Shown piece by piece: positions 15,078 through 22,141 of a stretch of 35,177 bases of DNA. Position numbers and translations under genes: made by a program. Source of the stretch: Amulumruptor sp947039275 (lineage in GTDB: Bacteria; Bacteroidota; Bacteroidia; Bacteroidales; Muribaculaceae); NCBI GenBank assembly GCA_947039275.1, contig CAMQYL010000029.1, positions 1 through 35,177 on the forward strand, in the 5' to 3' direction. The notes under the pieces were generated by a model. That model was not told where the DNA came from, ran no database searches, and saw only the letters and a list, made by a program, of their open reading frames with translations. Every line of letters begins with the position of its first letter. Position 1 is the first letter of the stretch.

Positions 15078-15287
15078 TTACTTTTTATAACATTTTAAGG
15101 ACTTCAAACAGTTTCGGTAACTTTTGGTATTGTTGCAGAAGCGTTTGTAGTCCTTTTTGCACCTGTTTGATGGCTTAAGTACTTTAATAGTCCCATTTTG
15201 ATTTCTCCATAGTTTCAATTTTCTCTGAATTGCTATACCCATAGTAAAATCATTTGTTTGCAAAGATAATCCAAAACCAATATCCAT
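15078..15287 (-). CDS. Doubtful small reverse ORF in AT-rich gap
   Basis: A 69-residue very basic reading frame (KLKLWRNQNGT, CKKDYKRFC) lies opposite the terminator hairpin between traO and the coupling protein gene. Its DNA is much richer in A and T than the genes around it. TATCTTTG inside its 5' part fits a TAnnTTTG minus-7 box, which would favour a start at the internal Met (MGIAIQRK). No family is recognised. It may be a relic or a non-coding insertion; it is listed because nothing else explains this 229-bp gap. Confidence 0.3.
   Translation of the reverse strand: MDIGFGLSLQTNDFTMGIAIQRKLKLWRNQNGTIKVLKPSNRCKKDYKRFCNNTKSYRNCLKSLKCYKK
15097..15158 (+). terminator. Long hairpin with T-tract after traO
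   Basis: AAGGACTTCAAAC (15097-15109) pairs with GTTTGTAGTCCTT (15143-15155) at 12 of 13 positions around a 33-nt loop, followed by T residues to 15158. The loop is long for an intrinsic terminator, but stem and T-run fit. It would reduce read-through from the tra operon into the coupling protein gene. Confidence 0.55.
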
Positions 15288-15302
15288 AATATATAGTTCT
15301 TT

Positions 15303-17690
15303 ATGTCTTTTGAAGAAACAAAGGAGATGCAGCAGATGTACACGATGTTTCGCAGCTGCGTCTATCTCGTGCTTATCATAGAGCTTGTGATGAATCTGCC
15401 GATACCGTCTGACGACGGTCTGACAGCATTTCTGTTTAAACTACTCGGATCGCTGCATGTGTTTAATTCCGTAGGATCTTGCAAGGTCATAGAAATTGTC
15501 TGTGTAATCATAACATGTATAGGCACCAAGGCTCAAAAGTCGCTCAATTTCTCGTTGAAAAGGATGGTCATTGTGCCGCTTGTCATCGGTGTGGTTTTCA
15601 CTGCACTCTGTTTCGTGTTCCATCAGGGACACTGGGGAGGTGTGACCTCGTTTGGCGTATCTGCCAATCGTCTTATCTACGCCGCATGCAGCATAATCGG
15701 ACTCATGATGGTAAACCAGGGACTTGACGGACTGGCAAAGTATTACAACCACAAGCTGGGTGAAGACCGTTTCAATTTTGAAAACGAGTCTTTTCTCCAG
15801 ACCAAGGAGAAAGTAGACAATGATTATTCGGTCAATATACCGATGATCTTCTACCATGAGAAGAAGATGCAAAAGGGCTGGATCAACATCATCAATCCGT
15901 TCAGGGGAACAATCGTGCTTGGTACCCCAGGTTCTGGCAAATCGTTCGGCATCATCAACCCATTCATCAGGCAGCATGCAGCTAAGGGATTTGCAATGAT
16001 GGTCTATGACTACAAGTTTCCCGAACTTGCCAAGAATCTGTTTTACCAGTATTGCAAGAACAAGCATTACGGGCATCTTCCTGAGGAATGCAGTTTTCAT
16101 GTAATCAATTTTTCGGATGTGGAACATTCCCACCGCATAAATCCCATACAGAAGAAATACATACCGGATCTTGCTGCGGCATCGGAGACGGCGGCGACTC
16201 TGATTGCAGCCCTTAATAAGGGAGGAGGGGACAAGCGCGGAGGAAGTGAGGCTTTCTTTACAAATAGTGCCGAAAACTTCCTTGCTGCCATCATCTATTT
16301 CTTCGTGAATTTCCATCCTACAGGTTTTTACAAGGGGAAGAAGTGCCGCCGGTACATATCTTGCCGAGGGGAGAAATTGGAGGTGATAATAAGGGGACGC
16401 GATGAGCTGGAAGCAGTCAATGCCAAAGGGGAGAGGGTGTTGGACTTCATGGATATTTCACGTGGCAACGTTTCGGTTGACGAGGATAACATGTTCAATT
16501 CGCTTGTCGGTTTCAAGTATCATGACAGCAAAGGGAATCTCATACTCATAGAGTCGGAATGGTGGGAGGATGACAAGGGAGAGCGTGTTGTGCCTGACAC
16601 CATTACAGGCGAGTTTTCCGACATGCCGCATGTGCTGGCTCTGCTGGGAAAATCCTACTCTGATGTGTTCGACCTGCTTCTCGGTGACAGCCACATTGCT
16701 TCGCTGATGGCTCCGTTTGCGAGTGCCTACAAAAACAAGGCTATGGATCAGCTTGAAGGTATGGCTGGCACACTGCGAGTCAATACTGCAAGGCTGGTCT
16801 CTCCTGAGGCTTATTGGGTGTTTACTGGCGATGATTTTGACCTGAAAATATCAGATCCAGCCAATCCGTCATATCTGGTCATAGCCAACGACCCTGAGAA
16901 AGAGCAGGTGATAGGGTCTTTGAATGCTGTGATTCTCAATCGCCTTGTCACGCGGGTCAACTCCAAAGGCAACATCCCTGTCAGCATCATAATAGACGAG
17001 CTGCCGACACTGTACTTCCATAAGATCGACCGCCTTATAGGCACAGCCAGAAGTAACAAAGTAGCGGTAACCCTCGGTTTTCAGGAACTTCCGCAGCTCG
17101 AAGCCGACTATGGCAAGAACGGCATGCAGAAGATAATATCTACATGTGGCAATATCTTCATGGGTGCGGCACGAAACAAGGAAACGCTTGAATGGGCGCA
17201 AAACGATGTGTTCGGCAAAGTGAAACAGCAGTCTCGCTCAGTGACCATCAACGACCGTAAGACATCAATATCCATATCGGAAAAGATGGATTATCTTGTG
17301 CCGGCGGCGAAAATCGCCGATATGGCTTCAGGATGGCTTGCCGGACAGTCGGCGCGAGATTTCACAGCTACGGATAAGGATGTGTTCAGCGGTTTCGACA
17401 TCAATGAGTCTGAGGAGTTCAAGACATCCAAATATTTCTGCAAGACACACTTTGACATGAAAAAAATCAACACGGAGGAGAAGCACTACAAGGAACTGCC
17501 GAAATTCTATTCGTTTCCCAACGAGCGCGAAAAGGAGATAATTCTCAACCGCAACTTCGAGCGAGTTGACGCGGAGGTGGACTGCATTATCTGCGAGATA
17601 CTTGGCAGGCCGGTAACAGACTCTATGCGCAAGGTCATCGAGCGTGAGGGGCTGAGAGTCCCGCGCATAGGCGGCGAGCTGGCATTCTAA
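15303..17690 (+). CDS. VirD4/TraG-type coupling ATPase (T4CP) with an internal insertion
   Basis: A 795-residue coupling protein that should bring the relaxase-DNA complex to the secretion channel. The N-terminal 140 residues hold several membrane helices. Walker A GTPGSGKS is at 207-214, and Walker B SIIIDELPTLY begins at 561. SAENFLAAIIYFF (322-334) and PHVLALLGKSYSDVF (442-456) are adjacent blocks in typical Bacteroidetes coupling proteins; here about 100 residues lie between them (about 341-437). The C-terminal ALLGQ-type segment is replaced by RVPRIGGELAF. It is separated from the tra operon by 229 bp and a hairpin, so it may be transcribed independently. In CTnDOT-like elements the equivalent gene is called mobC. 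Confidence 0.9.
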   Translation: MSFEETKEMQQMYTMFRSCVYLVLIIELVMNLPIPSDDGLTAFLFKLLGSLHVFNSVGSCKVIEIVCVIITCIGTKAQKSLNFSLKRMVIVPLVIGVVFTALCFVFHQGHWGGVTSFGVSANRLIYAACSIIGLMMVNQGLDGLAKYYNHKLGEDRFNFENESFLQTKEKVDNDYSVNIPMIFYHEKKMQKGWINIINPFRGTIVLGTPGSGKSFGIINPFIRQHAAKGFAMMVYDYKFPELAKNLFYQYCKNKHYGHLPEECSFHVINFSDVEHSHRINPIQKKYIPDLAAASETAATLIAALNKGGGDKRGGSEAFFTNSAENFLAAIIYFFVNFHPTGFYKGKKCRRYISCRGEKLEVIIRGRDELEAVNAKGERVLDFMDISRGNVSVDEDNMFNSLVGFKYHDSKGNLILIESEWWEDDKGERVVPDTITGEFSDMPHVLALLGKSYSDVFDLLLGDSHIASLMAPFASAYKNKAMDQLEGMAGTLRVNTARLVSPEAYWVFTGDDFDLKISDPANPSYLVIANDPEKEQVIGSLNAVILNRLVTRVNSKGNIPVSIIIDELPTLYFHKIDRLIGTARSNKVAVTLGFQELPQLEADYGKNGMQKIISTCGNIFMGAARNKETLEWAQNDVFGKVKQQSRSVTINDRKTSISISEKMDYLVPAAKIADMASGWLAGQSARDFTATDKDVFSGFDINESEEFKTSKYFCKTHFDMKKINTEEKHYKELPKFYSFPNEREKEIILNRNFERVDAEVDCIICEILGRPVTDSMRKVIEREGLRVPRIGGELAF

Positions 17691-17700
17691 ATTTAGTCTG

Positions 17701-17743
17701 TTGTAACATAATTAGTCGTTTAAGCTCTGAACTTCTACATTTG
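17701..17743 (+). promoter_or_regulatory. Promoter 5, variant of the shared set
   Basis: TTGTAACA at 17701-17708, then exactly 27 bp, then TACATTTG at 17736-17743. This matches the spacing of the GTGTAACA promoters, but the box is GTTGTAACA rather than AGTGTAACA. Only about 40 bp lie between the expected start point and the terminator at 17785, so it seems to drive a very short RNA. Confidence 0.6.
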
Positions 17744-17757
17744 CAACAGAAATTCAT

Positions 17758-17823
17758 ATGCAATATAAATTGGTTAAACGAAGTCCGGGACGTTGCGAAA
17801 CGTTCCGGCTTTTCTTTCAGTAG
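17758..17823 (+). other. Possible short transcript with a 21-codon ORF
   Basis: Between promoter 5 and the terminator an ATG at 17758 opens 21 codons (MQYKLVKRSPGRCETFRLFF then Q) and stops at 17821-17823. Part of the frame lies inside the terminator stem, so either the ORF or the terminator dominates. It could be a roughly 65-nt small RNA, a leader peptide or a relic. The first ten residues vaguely resemble the start of HU-like proteins. Confidence 0.3.
17785..17819 (+). terminator. Intrinsic terminator between coupling protein and glucosaminidase genes
   Basis: CCGGGACGTT (17785-17794) pairs with AACGTTCCGG (17799-17808) around loop GCGA, with one G-T wobble, followed by CTTTTCTTTC. The T-rich side is on the plus strand. 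It lies directly before the stop codon of the reverse-strand glucosaminidase gene (17817). Confidence 0.8.
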
Positions 17824-18596
17824 TCTTTAAGAGGTCCAGAGAGAAGGATCTTGAGTTTGTCGGTATAGTCGGGATCTTCGGCATAACCGAGATCTTTGAG
17901 CCATTTCAGATACGGACCACCTTTGTATTTGTACTGCACTTTTGTTCGGTAGGCTTTCACGCTGTCTTGCCATCGGTCAAATCGGAAATATTCACCGTCC
18001 CAAGGCTGGCGGAGTCCGAAAAGATTATTGTGGGTATGGCATACACGGCTTTTGAACCACCCTGTCTCCAATATGGCTTGTGCCAATACGACACGAGGAT
18101 GCTTTATGCCGTTTTTTACTATTTCGGCGATAAGGCTCTCTATCGTCAGGTCATCATGCTGTCTGTATCTGCCGTGTACATTTGTGGCGATATTGTCATT
18201 GCTTTCCCTTGATGCTGCCATATTGTTGATTTTCCGCTCTATGACAGCCAGATCTATCTTTAATTTGAAATTCTCAAACATCAGGCTGTCAATCAGCGAC
18301 TCATAATATAAAGTCTGTGCTGCCGCCGTTCTCTTTAGTTTTGATATATCAGGATTGACTGATGGATCTGGCACAGAGTCCAAGGATTGTCGGAGAGACT
18401 GGATATATTTGATTGAATCCATTTGATCATACACAGCAGCCTCATTTAAAAATGCTTCATTCTGAGAATCGGCTTTAAAACGCAAGGTATTAAAGCCTTC
18501 AATAAGACCAGTTTGCGCGTAATTTATTTGGACACCCAAAAGAAAAGTGTAACACAATAGAAAAGGGATGCTTCTGAGGAATAATTTTGTATCCAT
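17817..18596 (-). CDS. Secreted glucosaminidase-family peptidoglycan hydrolase
   Basis: A 259-residue exported protein. The signal peptide spans about residues 1-27 (KLFLRSIPFLLCYTFLLG then INYAQ, cleavage before Q28), then a coiled-coil stretch (60-130), then a C-terminal glucosaminidase-type lysozyme domain with HPRVVLAQAILETGWFKS (E177 is the likely catalytic acid) and NNLFG (190-194). It is the likely VirB1 analogue that opens the wall for the mating channel, here on the opposite strand. Its first 19 codons are the reverse complement of promoter 4, so one DNA stretch encodes a signal peptide and a forward promoter. A TAATTTTG box on the minus strand (18631-18624) may drive it. Confidence 0.85.
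   Translation of the reverse strand: MDTKLFLRSIPFLLCYTFLLGVQINYAQTGLIEGFNTLRFKADSQNEAFLNEAAVYDQMDSIKYIQSLRQSLDSVPDPSVNPDISKLKRTAAAQTLYYESLIDSLMFENFKLKIDLAVIERKINNMAASRESNDNIATNVHGRYRQHDDLTIESLIAEIVKNGIKHPRVVLAQAILETGWFKSRVCHTHNNLFGLRQPWDGEYFRFDRWQDSVKAYRTKVQYKYKGGPYLKWLKDLGYAEDPDYTDKLKILLSGPLKDY
18539..18589 (+). promoter_or_regulatory. Promoter 4 of the shared set, inside the glucosaminidase signal-peptide codons
   Basis: AAAAGTGTAACA at 18543-18554, 27 bp, TAATTTTG at 18582-18589. The 51 bp are identical to promoter 3 (2793-2843). It faces the accessory operon starting at 18652. It lies wholly within the 5' coding part of the reverse-strand glucosaminidase gene. Confidence 0.8.
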
Positions 18597-18623
18597 AAAT
18601 CGGTGCTAATTGATTAGTACCCA

Positions 18624-18652
18624 CAAAATTATACCATCAATCAATACAGCAA
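18624..18652 (-). promoter_or_regulatory. Candidate reverse promoter for the glucosaminidase
   Basis: On the minus strand TAATTTTG reads from 18631 to 18624, with TTG 18 bp upstream (18652-18650). Transcription would start near 18617, about 20 nt before the ATG at 18596. Forward transcripts from promoter 4 start near 18596, so the two transcripts overlap by about 20 nt and the promoters face each other. Confidence 0.5.
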
Positions 18653-19419
18653 TGGCTTCTGTTACACCAAAATCTTACGAACAGCTTCCTGTGGATGACC
18701 TCGGAAAGATAGGCATTTCAAAGGAGATGCTTGAGAAAATGCCTGTGCAGTTTGTAGACTCACTCAAACGCGGCGAAATCACGCCCCTTGTACAGACATC
18801 TGTGACCGCTTCAAACGGCAAAACTGTCACACTTCCACTGAGACTACAGGTGGTAAGCGATGGCGCAACTGGCGATGTAAAACTGCTTGCTTATCCCACG
18901 CGTAAGGAGGTTGACAATTCCCTTGGATTGTCACGGTATGAAATTGACAAGGTTACAGAGGGCGAGGCTATTACCAAGGAACTGATGCAAGACGGAAAAC
19001 GAGACATGCATATGATCCAGTTTGACGGACGGACAAATTCACTGGTGCACATGCCAGTGAAAGACCTGAGACTCGACGAGCGCATCAAGGAACTTGAATC
19101 AATACATGACATCCAGCTCGGTACACAGCAGAAGGAACAGATACGTACCGGTAAGCCTGTAGAGCTTAGCGTAGGAGACGAAAAGGTGACAGTGGGCGTG
19201 GATCTGCGCGAACCTCATGCTTTCAAGGTCATCAAAGGTGATATGGACGAGTGGAAACGCCGTGAGATGGAGCGTTACGACATTGCTCATCCCGAGGTTA
19301 TGGGTTTCGTGCAGACCGACAAGAACCGCTGGGAGTACAAACAGGTCGTAGACCGTGACCATGGCATAGGGCAGAACCAGTCAGTAGGACAGGATCACTC
19401 AAAGGGAATGAAAATCTGA
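18652..19419 (+). CDS. DUF4099/DUF3945-like accessory protein
   Basis: A 255-residue cytoplasmic protein. The N-terminal segment SYEQLPVDDLGKIGISKEML with LKRGEITPLVQTS (residues 8-55) is typical of DUF4099, often found on Bacteroidetes mobile elements. The C-terminal half has IQLGTQQKEQIRTGKPVEL and VMGFVQTDKNRWEYKQVVDR, repeat-like units seen in DUF3945 proteins. The molecular role is unknown. The start at 18652 is the first ATG followed by DUF4099; the frame also has one at 18610. It ends in SKGMKI, like the next gene's RGMKM. First gene of the operon driven by promoter 4. Confidence 0.7.
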   Translation: MASVTPKSYEQLPVDDLGKIGISKEMLEKMPVQFVDSLKRGEITPLVQTSVTASNGKTVTLPLRLQVVSDGATGDVKLLAYPTRKEVDNSLGLSRYEIDKVTEGEAITKELMQDGKRDMHMIQFDGRTNSLVHMPVKDLRLDERIKELESIHDIQLGTQQKEQIRTGKPVELSVGDEKVTVGVDLREPHAFKVIKGDMDEWKRREMERYDIAHPEVMGFVQTDKNRWEYKQVVDRDHGIGQNQSVGQDHSKGMKI

Positions 19420-19446
19420 CCGTCATCTTCATAAATCCTATATTCT

Positions 19447-20535
19447 ATGAAAAAAGAAGACTCTCCTCAGCAACAGGACATCGTGGCTCAGAACGAGAAA
19501 TATCTCCAGTCGCTAAAAAATCCCGATAACATACTGTCGGGTAACAAGAGCCTTATGAGAGGAGCTTTACGGAAATACTATCAGGAGTATGTGGCTGCTG
19601 AAAAGGAATATGGCAGACTTTATGACTCAAACTTTGCCGGTATGGGTGGTGCTGACAAGATGGAAGCCCGCAATCGCTTTGATAAAGCCCGTAATAACTT
19701 TGAGCAGGCAATAGACGAGTTTGACATACTGAGGAAGCGGGCTAATAATCCCCAAGCGGTCACATCAAACGAACAATCCACAGAGAAAGCGCAACGTCCT
19801 CCGCAGCTCGTTACGGTCAACGGTGACAAGATCTCCCACGGACACATCTTTCAGCACGAGAAAACCGAGGAATGGATGTTCTCATACCGTGTCAACGGCA
19901 AGAATATGCCTGTGATAAGGCTGGCTGCTGAGGATGCCGCCAAGTTTCAGAATACGGTCGCCGACAAAGGAACATCTGTTGCAGTCCAAGAAGTGCTTGA
20001 AAAATACAATCCGTCAAAACTCCAGCCCAAGGTGCCGACCGAAGAATGGAAGAAAGCCAATATCCTCTCGGACGGTCGCGCACTTGACAAGTTTACCGTC
20101 TTCAAGGAGTCCGATACGACACGTGCCGATTACGGCAAATGGAAATTCTATGCGCAGGTAGGCGATGCCAAGATGTCGCGTGTAGCGGACTTTGAGTCCC
20201 GCAACGCTTTCTTTGACCGTACTCAGACTCCGGCACAGATAGCGGAGAGGCTTTTCGGCGAAAAGCTCAATCTTGCCTCTGCATATGCCAAATATACGCT
20301 CCCCGAGGGTGTAGACAACATACGGATAGGGAAAGGGAATGACCAGAAATGGCAGATTTCTGCGGAGGTGGATGGTGTCAGAACTCCCAAACGAGAGCTG
20401 TCATATGATGACCGCACATCCTATTTCAAAACAAAAACCGCCACTTCCGACCAACTTGCAGCGAAATATCTCATGAACGACATAAATGAGATGCGCACAC
20501 AGTCTGCAAAAGCCGAAAGGGGCATGAAAATGTAA
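19447..20535 (+). CDS. Triple-repeat accessory protein of unknown function
   Basis: A 362-residue protein with a helical, charged N-terminal third and then three related modules of about 70-90 residues. Each begins with a Trp-x-Phe/Ile strand and ends in a helix: EEWMFSYRVNGKNMPVIRL, GKWKFYAQVGDAKMSRVADF and QKWQISAEVDGVRTPKRELS, followed by D/E-x-x-x-F/Y and an A-x-x-L helix. I do not know the family; DUF3945-like modules in neighbouring proteins look similar in style. The C-terminus is ERGMKM. It sits 27 bp after the DUF4099-like gene, and the pairing suggests joint work in DNA processing or protection (inference). Confidence 0.6.
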   Translation: MKKEDSPQQQDIVAQNEKYLQSLKNPDNILSGNKSLMRGALRKYYQEYVAAEKEYGRLYDSNFAGMGGADKMEARNRFDKARNNFEQAIDEFDILRKRANNPQAVTSNEQSTEKAQRPPQLVTVNGDKISHGHIFQHEKTEEWMFSYRVNGKNMPVIRLAAEDAAKFQNTVADKGTSVAVQEVLEKYNPSKLQPKVPTEEWKKANILSDGRALDKFTVFKESDTTRADYGKWKFYAQVGDAKMSRVADFESRNAFFDRTQTPAQIAERLFGEKLNLASAYAKYTLPEGVDNIRIGKGNDQKWQISAEVDGVRTPKRELSYDDRTSYFKTKTATSDQLAAKYLMNDINEMRTQSAKAERGMKM

Positions 20536-20569
20536 TATCATCATCCATATCAAACAATAAAAATAAAAC

Positions 20570-20803
20570 ATGATGGCAAAAATGAGTCACGATGAGCGCG
20601 TACATCTGCTCAATGACAAGAAAATAGACATACTCCAATTCGTCATGAATGGCGATGATGCCCAGGACTACCTTGACTGGTGCATAGGACGCGGCATAGA
20701 ACCTACGCCCGAATCAGCTCAATTCTATGTCGATATGACAGATGAAAATGCCATGTTACAACAGGATATCTCCTCTGTAGATGATGTCGCCGAACTTATC
20801 TGA
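20570..20803 (+). CDS. Small acidic accessory protein
   Basis: A 77-residue acidic protein (DILQFVMNGDDAQDYLDWCI, DMTDENAMLQQDISSVDD) with no signal peptide or membrane segment. No family recognised. Two ATGs (20570, 20573) and one more at 20582 are possible starts. Its end overlaps the ArdC-like gene by 23 bp, which suggests coupled translation. Acidic size and coupling to an antirestriction gene hint at a DNA-mimic or chaperone role, but nothing in the sequence proves it. Confidence 0.6.
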   Translation: MMAKMSHDERVHLLNDKKIDILQFVMNGDDAQDYLDWCIGRGIEPTPESAQFYVDMTDENAMLQQDISSVDDVAELI

Positions 20804-22100
20804 CACCAGACAGTCAGCAGGGGATAAAGCCATTGCCCGCTTTGCCGAGTCCATGATACAGCGGATGGAAGAAATGAAATCCGAATCATGGAAGAAAGGC
20901 TGGCTTCCGGCTGTTCTGGGCGGAGGTGTGCCGATGAACATATCAGGGCGCCCGTATTCCGGCTCGAATCCGTTAATGCTGTGGCTCATGTCTGCGGAGG
21001 CTGGCTATAAAGCTCCTGTGTTCCTGACCTTCAATCAAGCCAACAAACTTGATGTGCGCATCCGTAAAGGTGCTGTGTCATACCCGGTACTGTATTTCCA
21101 ACCGATATACAAGGACAAGGATGGAAATAAAGTAGACCCCGAAGTGGTGAAGAAAATGTCGATGGAAGAAATTGCCGCACTGAGATTTATCCCGGTCATA
21201 AAGGTCAGCAATGTCTTTAATATCGACCAGACCAATCTTGCGGAGGCGAGACCTGATGTCTACAATAAGATTATCGCCCGCTTCACGCCCAAGGAATATA
21301 CCCATACCGAGGGGATGTATGCCAACAAGGAACTTGACAGGCTGGTTGACCGTCAGATGTGGGTGTGCCCCATCAGGGCAGACATGGCATCCGACCGGGC
21401 GTATTACAGCCCTGCAAATGATTATATAACCGTGCCTGTCAAGGGACAGTTCAATCACGGCAACTCTGCAAACGACATATACATTGCCGGACAAGAGTAT
21501 TACGGTACCATGCTGCATGAGATGGCACATTCTACAGGCCATCCCGACAGGCTCAACCGACTGGAAAAGGGGCATTTCGGAAGTTCCAAATACGCCAGGG
21601 AGGAGCTGATAGCCGAACTTACAGCTGCTTTCGTTGCGTCATCTCTCGGATTTGACAAGATGCTTGACGGCAATTCGGCTTGCTACCTTAATGCGTGGAT
21701 ACAGGCACTGAAAGAAGAACCGAAGTTCATCATGTCAATTCTCCCTGCCGTCGGCAAGGCTTCAGACATGATTATAACTCATATCGACAAGATGAAGCTG
21801 GAAATGGGAGAAAAACCGGTTGCCGCTTTTGATTTTCTGAGCGGCATCGCAGAGGATGCACCTTTCAAGGACATAGCCATGGTGCGAGACAGCAGGGGCG
21901 GAATGAATATCCGCGCTTCCTATGGTGATGCGCAGCTTGGCATGAAACCGCTGTCCGAACGCGATGCCAAGATATTCTCCGCACTGAAAGATCCGTCTGA
22001 AAAAGAGATGTTCCAAAGGTCTGTCTGTGCAAAAGCTTTTGCCGAAGAAATAAATGAAATAAAAGCTCCAGCCGTCAAGCAGCATCAGCTTGCTTTTTGA
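20781..22100 (+). CDS. ArdC-like antirestriction protein with zincin domain
   Basis: A 439-residue two-domain protein. The N-terminal part (SESWKKGWLPAVLGGGVPMN, GRPYSGSNPLMLWLMS, TFNQANKLDVRIRKGAVSYP) is the ArdC single-strand DNA-binding domain. The second part has the zinc-protease motif HEMAH (about 245-249) with STGHPDRL, and EELIAELTAAF about 25 residues on, which would supply the third ligand. ArdC proteins protect incoming DNA from restriction in the recipient. It is encoded in the accessory operon with a toprim gene next to it. Confidence 0.85.
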   Translation: MMSPNLSDTRQSAGDKAIARFAESMIQRMEEMKSESWKKGWLPAVLGGGVPMNISGRPYSGSNPLMLWLMSAEAGYKAPVFLTFNQANKLDVRIRKGAVSYPVLYFQPIYKDKDGNKVDPEVVKKMSMEEIAALRFIPVIKVSNVFNIDQTNLAEARPDVYNKIIARFTPKEYTHTEGMYANKELDRLVDRQMWVCPIRADMASDRAYYSPANDYITVPVKGQFNHGNSANDIYIAGQEYYGTMLHEMAHSTGHPDRLNRLEKGHFGSSKYAREELIAELTAAFVASSLGFDKMLDGNSACYLNAWIQALKEEPKFIMSILPAVGKASDMIITHIDKMKLEMGEKPVAAFDFLSGIAEDAPFKDIAMVRDSRGGMNIRASYGDAQLGMKPLSERDAKIFSALKDPSEKEMFQRSVCAKAFAEEINEIKAPAVKQHQLAF

Positions 22101-22141
22101 ACATTTGAGAAATACTGATTTAATGGTTATTGAGATTTGAG

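Noticed and set aside
15441..16316. Long reverse-strand open frame (291 codons) opposite the coupling protein gene
   Set aside because: It lies entirely within a clear VirD4-type gene with both Walker motifs. The antisense frame shows no domain and is a shadow.
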